Shown here: piece by piece, positions 8,835-16,100 of the stretch | Layout: the number at the start of each line of letters is the position of its first letter | Position numbering within the stretch: the first letter of the stretch is position 1 | NCBI GenBank assembly: GCA_023386365.1 | Contig: JAEWJX010000120.1 | Span: 1-64,000, forward strand | Direction: 5' to 3' | Source of the DNA: Actinomycetes bacterium | Lineage (GTDB): Bacteria; Actinomycetota; Actinomycetes; Actinomycetales; Microbacteriaceae | DNA length: 64,000 nt | The notes under the pieces: generated by a model | Databases searched by the model: none | Seen by the model: the letters and a program-made list of their open reading frames with translations, nothing else | What the model was told of the DNA's origin: nothing | Translations under genes and position numbers: made by a program

Positions 8835-9659
8835 TCAGGGCGCGGTCACGAAGTCGATGAGCTGCTCCACGCGGCCCACAAGGCTCGGTTCGAGGTCGGT
8901 GTAGGTGCGCACCGACCCGAGGATGCGCTGCCAGGCGGCGGCGATGTCCGCCTGCTCGTCGTGCGGCCAGCCGAGCGCCTCGCACACGCCGTGCTTCCAG
9001 TCGGTGCCCCGCGGGATCTGCGGCCACGCCCGGATGCCGAGGCGCTCCGGACGCACCCCCTGCCACACGTCGATGTACGGGTGACCCACCACCAGCACGT
9101 GCCGGCCGGTGACCTGCGCCGCGATCCGCGACTCCTTCGAACCGGGGACCAGGTGGTCGACGAGCACACCGATCCGAGCATCCGGACCCGGCCGCCGCTC
9201 GGCGAGCACCTCGGCCAGATGGTCGATGCCCTCCAGGTACTCCACGACGACACCCTCGACCCGCAGGTCGGCGCCCCACACCTTCTCGACCAGCTCGGCG
9301 TCGTGCCGCCCCTCGACGAAGATGCGGCTCGCGCGCGCCACCCGGGCGCGCTGATCGGCGACCGCACGCGACCCGGATGCGGTGAGCAGCGTGCCCTGCG
9401 GCGCGGCCTTCGGGGCCACCAGCACCGCCGCCTCGCCGTCGACGAGGAAACCGCGGCCGAGAGGGAACCACCGCACCTTGCCGTGGCGGTCCTCGAGGCC
9501 GACGTTGCCCTTCTCGACCCGCACCACCGCGCCGACGAACCCGTCGGGCAGCTCCACCACGAGATCCTTCTGCGCCGGAACCTCCGGCACCACCTTCTTG
9601 CCGCGGGCGCGCCAATCGCCCGAGAGCACATCGCCCCCGTACGGGTCGAACCCGCTCAA
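8835..9659 (-). CDS. DUF3097 family protein
   Basis: A 274-residue actinobacterial protein of the DUF3097 family. The N-terminus carries the family FDPYGGDVLSGDWR-like opening and a small beta-rich region. The middle has RIFVEGRHDAELVEKVWG, which resembles a TOPRIM-like acidic fold, and GVLVDHLVPGSKE. Biochemical function is unknown; a nucleic-acid role is only a guess from the TOPRIM-like segment. The start appears to be TTG at 9659, overlapping the pyrH stop as TTGA, so it is probably coupled to pyrH. No better in-frame start lies between. Confidence 0.85.
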   Translation of the reverse strand: MSGFDPYGGDVLSGDWRARGKKVVPEVPAQKDLVVELPDGFVGAVVRVEKGNVGLEDRHGKVRWFPLGRGFLVDGEAAVLVAPKAAPQGTLLTASGSRAVADQRARVARASRIFVEGRHDAELVEKVWGADLRVEGVVVEYLEGIDHLAEVLAERRPGPDARIGVLVDHLVPGSKESRIAAQVTGRHVLVVGHPYIDVWQGVRPERLGIRAWPQIPRGTDWKHGVCEALGWPHDEQADIAAAWQRILGSVRTYTDLEPSLVGRVEQLIDFVTAP

Positions 9660-10384
9660 GCGGTGACCAAGGTGCCGATGTGGTCGCCCTTGAGGGCGCG
9701 GGTGATGTTGCCGGCCGGCTCCATACCGAACACGTGCATCGGCATGCCGTTGTCCATGCAGAGGCTGAACGCGGTCGAGTCGACCACCTTGAGGCCCTGC
9801 ACGAGCGCCTCCTGGTAGCTGATGCGCTCCAGCTTCTTCGCCTCGGGGTTCTTGCGCGGGTCGTCGTCGTAGACGCCGTCGACGCCGTTCTTCGCCACGA
9901 GCACCGCCGCCGCACCGATCTCGAGTGCGCGCTGGGCGCTGACCGTGTCGGTGGAGAAGTACGGGAGACCGGCGCCGGCTCCGAAGATCACGACGCGACC
10001 CTTCTCGAGGTGCCGCTCGGCACGTAGCGGGATGTACGGCTCCGCCACCTGGGTCATCGCGATCGCCGACTGCACGCGCACCTGCGCGCCCGCCTGCTCG
10101 AGGAAGTCCTGCAGGGCGAGCGCGTTCATGACGGTGCCGAGCATGCCCATGTAGTCGGCACGGCCGCGGTCCATGCCGCGCTGGCTCAGCTCCGCGCCGC
10201 GGAAGAAGTTGCCGCCGCCGACGACCACGGCGACCTCGACGCCATCCGGGTCGTCCTCGTGCTTCGGTGTGGCGGCCGCGATCTCTTTCGCGATCCCGAA
10301 GATCACATCAGGGTTGACGCCCAGCGAACCGGCGCCGAACGCCTCACCCGACAGTTTGAGGAGGACGCGGCGGCGCTTCGACAT
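9656..10384 (-). CDS. pyrH: UMP kinase
   Basis: A 242-residue uridylate kinase that phosphorylates UMP to UDP with ATP in pyrimidine nucleotide synthesis. It belongs to the amino-acid-kinase fold: RRRVLLKLSGEAF at the N-terminus, VVVGGGNFFRG for phosphate binding, MGMLGTVMNALALQ, and the GVYDDDPRKNP segment. Length fits bacterial PyrH. It lies 129 nt after tsf in the same direction, separated by a strong terminator, so expression from its own promoter is likely. The DUF3097 gene follows with a 4-base overlap. Confidence 0.97.
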   Translation of the reverse strand: MSKRRRVLLKLSGEAFGAGSLGVNPDVIFGIAKEIAAATPKHEDDPDGVEVAVVVGGGNFFRGAELSQRGMDRGRADYMGMLGTVMNALALQDFLEQAGAQVRVQSAIAMTQVAEPYIPLRAERHLEKGRVVIFGAGAGLPYFSTDTVSAQRALEIGAAAVLVAKNGVDGVYDDDPRKNPEAKKLERISYQEALVQGLKVVDSTAFSLCMDNGMPMHVFGMEPAGNITRALKGDHIGTLVTA

Positions 10385-10463
10385 GGGGGACCTTCCGAAG
10401 AGGGGGGAATGCGGGCCGGTGGGCCGTCAAGAATCGTACCCCGTCGCATCCGGGGAAACGGCG

Positions 10464-10498
10464 AAGGGCCCGACCTCCTTGCGGAGACCGGGCCCTTT
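10464..10498 (-). terminator. intrinsic terminator-like hairpin after tsf
   Basis: AAGGGCCCG (10464-10472) pairs with CGGGCCCTT (10489-10497), with a further CTCC/GGAG inner pairing and a short loop. It lies 16-50 nt after the tsf stop and before pyrH. The U tract after the stem is short. It probably ends most rpsB-tsf transcripts. Confidence 0.75.
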
Positions 10499-10513
10499 CG
10501 ACAGCGCTACGGC

Positions 10514-11341
10514 TTAGGCGCCGACCTTGAAACGGGCGAACCCGGTCACGGTCAGGCCGGCGTCCTTGAGGACGTTGCCGACGTTGAGCTTGTTGTCGCG
10601 CGCGTAGTCCTGCTCGAGCAGGGCGACCTGCTTGAAGTAGGCACCGAGGCGACCCTCGACGATCTTCGGAAGGGCGGCCTCCGGCTTGCCCTCCTCGCGG
10701 CTGATCTGCTCGACGATGCGACGCTCGTTCTCGACGTCGGCGGCCGGCACCTGCTCCTTGGAGAGGTAGGTGGGGTCGGCGAACGAGATGTGCTGCGCGA
10801 TCGAACGGGCCGTCTCGACGTCGTCACCGGTGTACGCGACGACGACACCGATCTGCGGCGGCAGGTCCTTGCTGGTGCGGTGCAGGTAGACCGCGAACTT
10901 GTCACCGGCGATGCGGGCCACGCGACGCAACTCGATCTTCTCGCCGATGATCGCGGCCTGGTCCTCGATCAGAGAACCGACGGTGGCACCGTCGACCGCG
11001 ACCGCGAGAGCGGCATCCACCGTCTCGGCGCCGGAGTCGGCGAGCGCGCCGACGACCTTCTCGGCGAGCGCGACGAACTTCTCGTTCTTCGCGACGAAGT
11101 CGGTCTCGCAGGCGAGCTCGATGAGGGTCACCGCGGTGGCCGACTCGACGACGGCGACGAGGCCCTCGCTCGTGGAACGGTCGGCACGCTTCGCGTTGCC
11201 CTTCGCTCCCTTGAGGCGCAGGATCTCGACGGCCTTCTCGATGTCGCCATCGGCTTCGACGAGAGCGTTCTTGGTGTCGACCATGCCGGTGCCGAGGCGC
11301 TCGCGCAGGACCTTCACGTCTTCCAGGCTGAAGTTGGCCAT
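10514..11341 (-). CDS. tsf: translation elongation factor Ts
   Basis: A 275-residue nucleotide exchange factor for EF-Tu. The N-terminal UBA-like domain (residues 1-40, LRERLGTGMVDTKNAL) and the conserved core motif ETDFVAKNEKFVAL near residue 80 are both present. Length is normal. It lies 29 nt downstream of rpsB in the usual rpsB-tsf operon, and a GGCCC-type hairpin after its stop probably ends the operon. Confidence 0.98.
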   Translation of the reverse strand: MANFSLEDVKVLRERLGTGMVDTKNALVEADGDIEKAVEILRLKGAKGNAKRADRSTSEGLVAVVESATAVTLIELACETDFVAKNEKFVALAEKVVGALADSGAETVDAALAVAVDGATVGSLIEDQAAIIGEKIELRRVARIAGDKFAVYLHRTSKDLPPQIGVVVAYTGDDVETARSIAQHISFADPTYLSKEQVPAADVENERRIVEQISREEGKPEAALPKIVEGRLGAYFKQVALLEQDYARDNKLNVGNVLKDAGLTVTGFARFKVGA

Positions 11342-11370
11342 GGATGTGTTCCTAACTGGTTCGGTTCGGA

Positions 11371-12396
11371 TTACTTGGCGGCGGGCTTCTTGGCGGCGGG
11401 CTTCTTGGCCGGCTTCTCAGCCTCAGCCTCGGCCTCGGGCGCCTCGTCGGCGGCGGGCTCCTCGGCGGCGGGCTCCTCGGCGGGGGTCTCCTCCGCGGCG
11501 GGCTCCTCAGCGGCAGCCTCCTCGGCAGCAGCCTCGGCGACGACGACCTCGACCTCGGCGGCGCTCGCCTCGACGTCACCGTCGACACGGCCGTCGACGG
11601 CCTCGATCTGCTCGGCGACTGACTCGGCGGCCGGGGTCTCGAGGAGCTCGCGCTCCCACTCGGCGAGCGGCTCGACGGCCGAGACGTTGCCCGACTCCTC
11701 GGTCTTCTGGTGACGCTGGATGAGGCCCTCGGCCGCGGCGTCGGCGATGATGCGGGTGAGCAGGCCCACCGAGCGGATCGCGTCGTCGTTGCCCGGGATC
11801 GGGTACTGCAGCTCGTCGGGGTCGGCGTTGGTGTCGAGGATGCCGATCACCGGGATGCCGAGCTTGGTGGCCTCGTTGACCGCGAGGTGCTCACGCTTCG
11901 AGTCGACGACCCAGATCGCGCTGGGGGTCTTGGTGAGGTTGCGGATACCGCCGAGGGTCTTGTGCAGCTTGTCGAGCTCGCGCTTCTTGATGAGGAGCTC
12001 CTTCTTGGTGAAGCCCTTCGTCGTGTCGTCGAAGTCGATCTCCTCGAGCTCCTTCATGCGCGCGAGGCGCTTGGAGACCGTCTGGAAGTTGGTGAGCAGA
12101 CCGCCGAGCCAACGCTGGTTGACGTACGGCTGGCCGACGCGGGTCGCCTGCTCGGCGATGGCCTCCTGGGCCTGCTTCTTGGTGCCGACGAAGAGGATGG
12201 TGCCACCGTGGGCGACCGTCTCCTTGACGTAGTCGTAGGCGTTGTCGATGTAGCCCAGCGACTTCTGCAGGTCGATGATGTGGATGCCGGAGCGCTCGGT
12301 CAGGATGAAGCGCTTGACCTTCGGGTTCCACCGGCGGGTCTGGTGTCCGAAGTGCACGCCGCTGTCGAGCAGCTGGCGAATGGTGACGACGGCCAT
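11371..12396 (-). CDS. rpsB: 30S ribosomal protein S2 with long acidic tail
   Basis: A 341-residue S2. Residues 1-~240 are the standard S2 fold: VTIRQLLDSGVHFGHQTRRW, then FVGTKKQAQEAI, and RWLGGLLTNF. The remaining ~100 residues are an extension dominated by Ala and Glu with repeated EEPAAEE units, closing with a basic KPAKKPAAKKPAAK end. The ATG at 12396 fits the family; a longer in-frame extension was rejected. Its ~180-nt leader is structured and is listed separately. tsf follows. Confidence 0.97.
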   Translation of the reverse strand: MAVVTIRQLLDSGVHFGHQTRRWNPKVKRFILTERSGIHIIDLQKSLGYIDNAYDYVKETVAHGGTILFVGTKKQAQEAIAEQATRVGQPYVNQRWLGGLLTNFQTVSKRLARMKELEEIDFDDTTKGFTKKELLIKKRELDKLHKTLGGIRNLTKTPSAIWVVDSKREHLAVNEATKLGIPVIGILDTNADPDELQYPIPGNDDAIRSVGLLTRIIADAAAEGLIQRHQKTEESGNVSAVEPLAEWERELLETPAAESVAEQIEAVDGRVDGDVEASAAEVEVVVAEAAAEEAAAEEPAAEETPAEEPAAEEPAADEAPEAEAEAEKPAKKPAAKKPAAK

Positions 12397-12577
12397 GGCC
12401 GTTCTCCGTTCTCTGCAGGCAGGGCGATGCCGGGCCTGCATTTATCTCAGTTGTCTGTCACGGCCGGTCGGCCGCAATCCCTGGTGCCCGGACGCGATCC
12501 CGCACACCATCTCTGGTGGGACTGAAGGGATAGCTGCCACGAAGTGGGCACGCGAAGTCACTCCCCGAAGGAAGTGC
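12397..12577 (-). promoter_or_regulatory. structured 5' leader of rpsB
   Basis: The region between the predicted start of transcription (~12578) and the rpsB ATG. Read on the minus strand it opens with a 7-bp stem closed by a UUCG tetraloop (12559-12576). A CCAC-UUC-GUGG-type hairpin follows (~12534-12551), then an AUCCC/GGGAU helix (12497-12531) enclosing CACCA-GAGA-UGGUG. Ribosomal-protein leaders of this kind often bind the encoded protein. S2 autoregulation is inferred, not shown. Confidence 0.5.
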
Positions 12578-12584
12578 GACGTCC

Positions 12585-12590
12585 AGTGTA
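12585..12590 (-). promoter_or_regulatory. extended -10 promoter element of rpsB
   Basis: The minus strand reads TGCTACACT: a TACACT -10 with the TG of an extended -10 element. No convincing -35 lies 16-18 nt upstream. It places the transcript start at the foot of the UUCG hairpin. Confidence 0.45.
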
Positions 12591-12604
12591 GCAGCGCGGG
12601 GGTG

Positions 12605-12632
12605 TTGCGGCCGCCGCTTCCGGGTCTATGCT
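12605..12632 (+). promoter_or_regulatory. promoter ahead of leader peptide and RIO-type kinase
   Basis: A TTGCGG -35 (12605-12610), a 16-nt spacer and a TATGCT -10 (12627-12632). Transcription would start near 12640 and read the small ORF at 12681, then the kinase at 12776. It lies back to back with the rpsB promoter. Confidence 0.5.
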
Positions 12633-12680
12633 GATCGCCGGCCCGGAACGCCCGGGGATGCCGAGAGGAGGGGATACCTG

Positions 12681-12743
12681 ATGAACACCGTCTTTGTCGT
12701 GGTCTGCACCCCGACCCTCATCCCCGAGGCCGCCGCTTCCTGA
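12681..12743 (+). CDS. putative 20-residue leader peptide
   Basis: A short ORF beginning MNTVFVVVC and ending IPEAAAS, preceded by a strong GAGAGGAGGGG ribosome-binding site 7-12 nt upstream. It starts about 40 nt after the predicted transcript start and stops 32 nt before the RIO-type kinase GTG, in a different frame. The first half is hydrophobic (Val/Phe) with a single Cys, followed by a Pro/Thr stretch. Position and ribosome-binding site suggest a translated leader that could control the kinase gene. It is too short for coding statistics to prove. Confidence 0.4.
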   Translation: MNTVFVVVCTPTLIPEAAAS

Positions 12744-12775
12744 TCCCGCGGTGGCCTCCCCACCCGGAGTCCATC

Positions 12776-13639
12776 GTGAACAACTTTTCCGGCGACGACG
12801 ACTACGTCGCCACTGATTTCTTCGGCGACGGCTACGTCGTCCCCACTTTCGCCGACTACGACATCGTCCTCGGCCAACGCTGGTCGACATGGCCGGCGAT
12901 CACCCCATCCGAACGCGGGCCGCAGCCGTGGCCCGACTGGGTGGTCACCTCGGCGGCGGCCGTCGACACCGAGCTCGGCATCCTGAAGACGGGTAAGGAG
13001 GCCGACGTGTTCCTCATCGAGCGCGCCGTGCCCGACGAGCCCGGGAACGCCGTGTTGCTCGCGGCGAAGCGGTACCGCTCGGCGGAGCACCGCGACTTCA
13101 CCCGCTCGGGCATCTACCGCGAAGGGCGGGTCGAGCGGCGCAGCCGCGACCAGCGGGCCGTCGACCGCGGCACCGCGTACGGGCGCTCGGTCGCGGCCGT
13201 CGCGTGGTCGTACGCCGAGTTCGCAGCGCTGTCGCGCATGTACGCGCTGGGTGTGGCGGTGCCCTACCCGGTGCAGGTGAACGGCACCGAGCTGCTGCTG
13301 GAGTTCATCGGCACCGGCACGGTGGCGGCGCCGCGCCTGGCGGCGTCGTCGGCGGCGGGCGCCGAACTCGGTGGGCTGTTCGAACAGGTGGTGGAGATCC
13401 TGCTCGGATTCGCGCGCGCCGGGTGCGCCCACGGCGACCTGTCGCCGTACAACCTGCTGGTGCACGAGGATCGCGTCGTCGTGATCGACCTGCCGCAGCT
13501 GGTCGACGTGGCGGCGAACCCGAACGGGTTCGAGCTGCTGGAGCGTGACTGCCGCAACGTGTGCGAGTGGTTCACGCGGCGCGGCCACCCGGCGGATGCG
13601 GGTGAGCTGTTCGCCCGCGCGCTCGCCGAGCTGTTCTAG
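12776..13639 (+). CDS. RIO1-type serine/threonine kinase
   Basis: A 287-residue soluble atypical kinase. Visible RIO features are the GILKTGKEADVF nucleotide-binding segment near residue 69, a conserved Lys in LLAAKRYR, the catalytic loop AHGDLSPYNLLV near residue 220, and the metal-binding VIDLPQLVD segment. Bacterial RIO kinases have few known substrates. The GTG start is supported by a CGGAG site about 6 nt upstream. An ORF encoding a short peptide and a promoter precede it. A perfect 12-bp hairpin follows its stop by 17 nt. Confidence 0.85.
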   Translation: MNNFSGDDDYVATDFFGDGYVVPTFADYDIVLGQRWSTWPAITPSERGPQPWPDWVVTSAAAVDTELGILKTGKEADVFLIERAVPDEPGNAVLLAAKRYRSAEHRDFTRSGIYREGRVERRSRDQRAVDRGTAYGRSVAAVAWSYAEFAALSRMYALGVAVPYPVQVNGTELLLEFIGTGTVAAPRLAASSAAGAELGGLFEQVVEILLGFARAGCAHGDLSPYNLLVHEDRVVVIDLPQLVDVAANPNGFELLERDCRNVCEWFTRRGHPADAGELFARALAELF

Positions 13640-13656
13640 CCCTCCCCAGAGTGCCT

Positions 13657-13689
13657 GGCACGCGACCACTCCCCCGTTGGTCGCGTGCC
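13657..13689 (+). terminator. strong hairpin after RIO-type kinase gene
   Basis: GGCACGCGACCA (13657-13668) and TGGTCGCGTGCC (13678-13689) form a perfect 12-bp stem with a 9-nt loop. There is no U tract, only a GC-rich run, so it may stabilise the mRNA end or act as a GC-type actinobacterial terminator. Confidence 0.5.
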
Positions 13690-13726
13690 GGGCCTCCGGG
13701 GGACCCACGGATCGGATGCTGTTCGG

Positions 13727-14179
13727 ATGCATCCCCTTCGCCGCCTGTTGCGCTTGATCACTCTGGTGGGCCTCGCCGCGCTCTGGGCGTGGCCGCTGGC
13801 CGCCCCGCATCCGATCGCGCGCCCCTACCTGGCGCCTGCCACGCCTTACGCATCCGGCCACCGCGGCATCGACGTGGGCGCATCCGACGGGGATGTCGTG
13901 CGTGCGCCGGCAGACGGTGTCGTGCACTATTCGGGGTTCGTGGTCGACCGGCCGGTGCTGTCGATCGCCCACGGGGGCGGGGTGATCTCCAGCTACGAGC
14001 CGGTGAGTACCGTTCTCGCCGCCGGGGATTTGGTGCGGCGGGGCGACGTGATCGGCACGCTGGAGGCCGGGCACTGTACGTCCGCCTGTCTGCACCTGGG
14101 TGTGCGGGTGAACGGGGAGTACGTGTCGCCGTTGCGGTTCCTCGGCGGCCAGCCGCGAGCCGTGTTGCTCCCACTCTGA
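13727..14179 (+). CDS. M23/LytM-like peptidase with signal anchor
   Basis: A 150-residue protein. A basic start (HPLRRLLRLI) and a hydrophobic segment to about residue 27 form a signal peptide or anchor. The remainder is an M23 domain: HRGIDVG supplies the first zinc His and Asp, GDVVRAPADGVV is typical of the fold, and the closing motif is CTSACLHLGV. In classical LytM the last motif is HxH; here it is CxH, leaving one His of the pair. Actinobacterial members often show this change, so the enzyme may be altered or structural. The ATG at 13727 is preferred over an upstream in-frame GTG because the signal segment starts there. Confidence 0.8.
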   Translation: MHPLRRLLRLITLVGLAALWAWPLAAPHPIARPYLAPATPYASGHRGIDVGASDGDVVRAPADGVVHYSGFVVDRPVLSIAHGGGVISSYEPVSTVLAAGDLVRRGDVIGTLEAGHCTSACLHLGVRVNGEYVSPLRFLGGQPRAVLLPL

Positions 14180-14216
14180 GTGAACTCCTCCGTCGGATTC
14201 TCTCTCAGCGGGTAGC

Positions 14217-15122
14217 TCAGGCGCGCGGGTGCGCGAGACGGTAGCTTTCGCGGAGCCGCTCGGTGGAGACGTGCGTGTACAGCTGCGTGGTTGCGAGGCT
14301 GGCGTGGCCGAGCAGTTCCTGCACGATGCGCAGGTCGGCGCCGCCGTCGAGCAGGTGGGTGGCCGCCGTGTGGCGCAGCGAGTGGGGTCCGGCGGGTCCA
14401 GTTCCGGGGAGTTCGCGGAGTTCGTGCGCGACCAGGTCGTACACCGTACGCGTGCCGATGCGCGCCCCGCGGGCGCCGAGCAGGAGGGCGTCGCCGGAGG
14501 TCTCGTTCGCAAGCGCAGGTCGACCACGGTCGAGGTAGTCGGTGAGCGCGTGCGCGGCGGGGCCGCCGTACGGCACCACCCGCTCCTTGGAACCCTTTCC
14601 GAGTACCCGCACGGTGCGGGCGGCGGGGTCGACGTCGTTCCGGTCGAGGCCTGCGAGTTCGCTGACGCGCAGGGCGGACGCGTAGAGCAGTTCGATCACG
14701 GCGACGTCGCGCAGCGCGACGGGGTCTCCCCCGGATGCGGCTGCCTGCAGGCGTTCGAGCATGGCGTCCATCTGGGCGCGGGTGAGTACGCGCGGGAGGC
14801 GGCGGCCGGCGCGGGGTGTGCGCAGCCGGAGTCCCACATCCGTCTGGGTGATGCCGTTGCGCTGCAGCCAGGAGGTGAGGGAGCGCACGGATGCGACGCG
14901 GCGGCCGAGGGTGGAGGCGGCGAGGCCCGTTTGGGAGCCTTTCCAGATCCAGTCGCGCAGGGTCTCGAGGTCGATGCGGGCGGCATCCGTCTCGCCGAGT
15001 GCGGTGGTGAAGCGGGTGAGGTCGGCGAGGTCGGTGCGGTACGCCTTCACCGTGTGCGGCGAGTAGCCGCGTTCGAGCGTCAGTTCGGTGAGGTAGGTCT
15101 CGACCGCCTGCTGGAGCTCCAT
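14217..15122 (-). CDS. xerC: tyrosine recombinase XerC
   Basis: A 301-residue site-specific recombinase that resolves chromosome dimers at dif with XerD. The N-terminal SAM-like domain spans residues 1-~90. The catalytic domain shows Arg in SALRVSELAGL, Lys in GKGSKERVVPYGG, HSLRHTAATHLL (His-x-x-Arg), GHAS, and the nucleophile Tyr in QLYTHVS. All catalytic residues are present. It sits at the same place as in other Actinobacteria, between the dprA group and rpsB. Confidence 0.93.
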   Translation of the reverse strand: MELQQAVETYLTELTLERGYSPHTVKAYRTDLADLTRFTTALGETDAARIDLETLRDWIWKGSQTGLAASTLGRRVASVRSLTSWLQRNGITQTDVGLRLRTPRAGRRLPRVLTRAQMDAMLERLQAAASGGDPVALRDVAVIELLYASALRVSELAGLDRNDVDPAARTVRVLGKGSKERVVPYGGPAAHALTDYLDRGRPALANETSGDALLLGARGARIGTRTVYDLVAHELRELPGTGPAGPHSLRHTAATHLLDGGADLRIVQELLGHASLATTQLYTHVSTERLRESYRLAHPRA

Positions 15123-15148
15123 GGCTTCATGGTGTCACCGCGGGGCGG

Positions 15149-16084
15149 TCAGGCTCCGGAGGCGCGTTCGGCGTCGGCCAGGTTGAAGGTGGAGCGTTTG
15201 TTGGAGAACGCTTCGCGGCGGTCCTCGGGTGTCATGGCGGCGAACGCGTCGAGGTAGGCGCCGGTGAATCCGGCGACCCGGGGTGCGTCGCCGATGGGGA
15301 CGATGGAGTGCACCACCTGGTCGGCGTAGATGCTGACCAGGTTGAACGTCTGGCCGCCGTCGATGCCGGAGAGGGTGCCGGGTTCGGCGCTCGCGTCGAT
15401 CGTGTAGCAGGTGGCGGATGCGACGGAGACGGGGACGCCGGCGAAGGTGCCGGAGGTGGAGTAGTGCAGGTGCCCGGCGAGGATGCCGCGAACGTCGCTG
15501 CCGCGGATGACGTCGGCGAGTTCGGCCTGGTGGTCGAGTTCGAGGATGGCCATCAGTTCGACGGGGCTGGGCAGCGGCGGATGGTGGAGGGCGATGAGGG
15601 TGCCGTGGGGTGCCGGCTTGGCGAGTTCTTGCCGCAGCCAGTCGAGTTGTTCGGGGTCGAGGTCGCCGTGGTGGTAGCCGGGCACGGTGGAGTCGAGGGC
15701 GATGATGCGCAGGCCGCCGAGGTCGTAGACGCGGTCTTGGCTGGCGGTGCTGGGCGTTTCGCCGAGAAGGATGGAGGAGAACGGTTCGCGTTCGTCGTGG
15801 TTGCCCATCACCCAGATGACGCGGGCACCCATCCGCTCTGCTGCCGGTTCGATGAGGGTTTTGAGACGTTCGTAGGCGTCGGGTTCGCCGAGGTCGGTGA
15901 GGTCGCCGGTGATGACGATCGCTTCGGGGCGCATGCCGGAGCGTTCGAGTTGCGCGAATGCGCGGGCGACGGTGGCGTCGGTGTCGACGGCACCGTAGAG
16001 CGGTTTGCTGCCGCCGAGCAGGTGGGTGTCGCTGATGTGGGCGATCACGTGGACGGGGGGTGCATGCTGCCCGAGCTGGACCAT
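15149..16084 (-). CDS. calcineurin-like metallophosphoesterase (Icc/CpdA type)
   Basis: A 311-residue phosphodiesterase. All five metal-binding blocks are visible: HISDTHL near residue 16, VITGDLTDLG, VMGNHDER, IALHHPP and ILAGHLHY. Family members hydrolyse cyclic nucleotides or other phosphodiesters; the substrate here is not known. TAAAGT at 16091-16096 lies 6 nt before the ATG, so the transcript is probably leaderless and separate from dprA upstream. xerC follows after 26 nt. Confidence 0.88.
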   Translation of the reverse strand: MVQLGQHAPPVHVIAHISDTHLLGGSKPLYGAVDTDATVARAFAQLERSGMRPEAIVITGDLTDLGEPDAYERLKTLIEPAAERMGARVIWVMGNHDEREPFSSILLGETPSTASQDRVYDLGGLRIIALDSTVPGYHHGDLDPEQLDWLRQELAKPAPHGTLIALHHPPLPSPVELMAILELDHQAELADVIRGSDVRGILAGHLHYSTSGTFAGVPVSVASATCYTIDASAEPGTLSGIDGGQTFNLVSIYADQVVHSIVPIGDAPRVAGFTGAYLDAFAAMTPEDRREAFSNKRSTFNLADAERASGA

Positions 16085-16100
16085 GTGGGCACTTTAGCCG

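Noticed and set aside
11371..11560. GC-rich repetitive DNA at the 3' end of rpsB that might be an assembly error.
   Set aside because: It stays in frame and encodes an acidic tail like that of S16.
13657..13689. The 12-bp hairpin considered as a tRNA arm or small RNA gene.
   Set aside because: No cloverleaf or promoter fits; a terminator or mRNA-end hairpin is the simpler reading.
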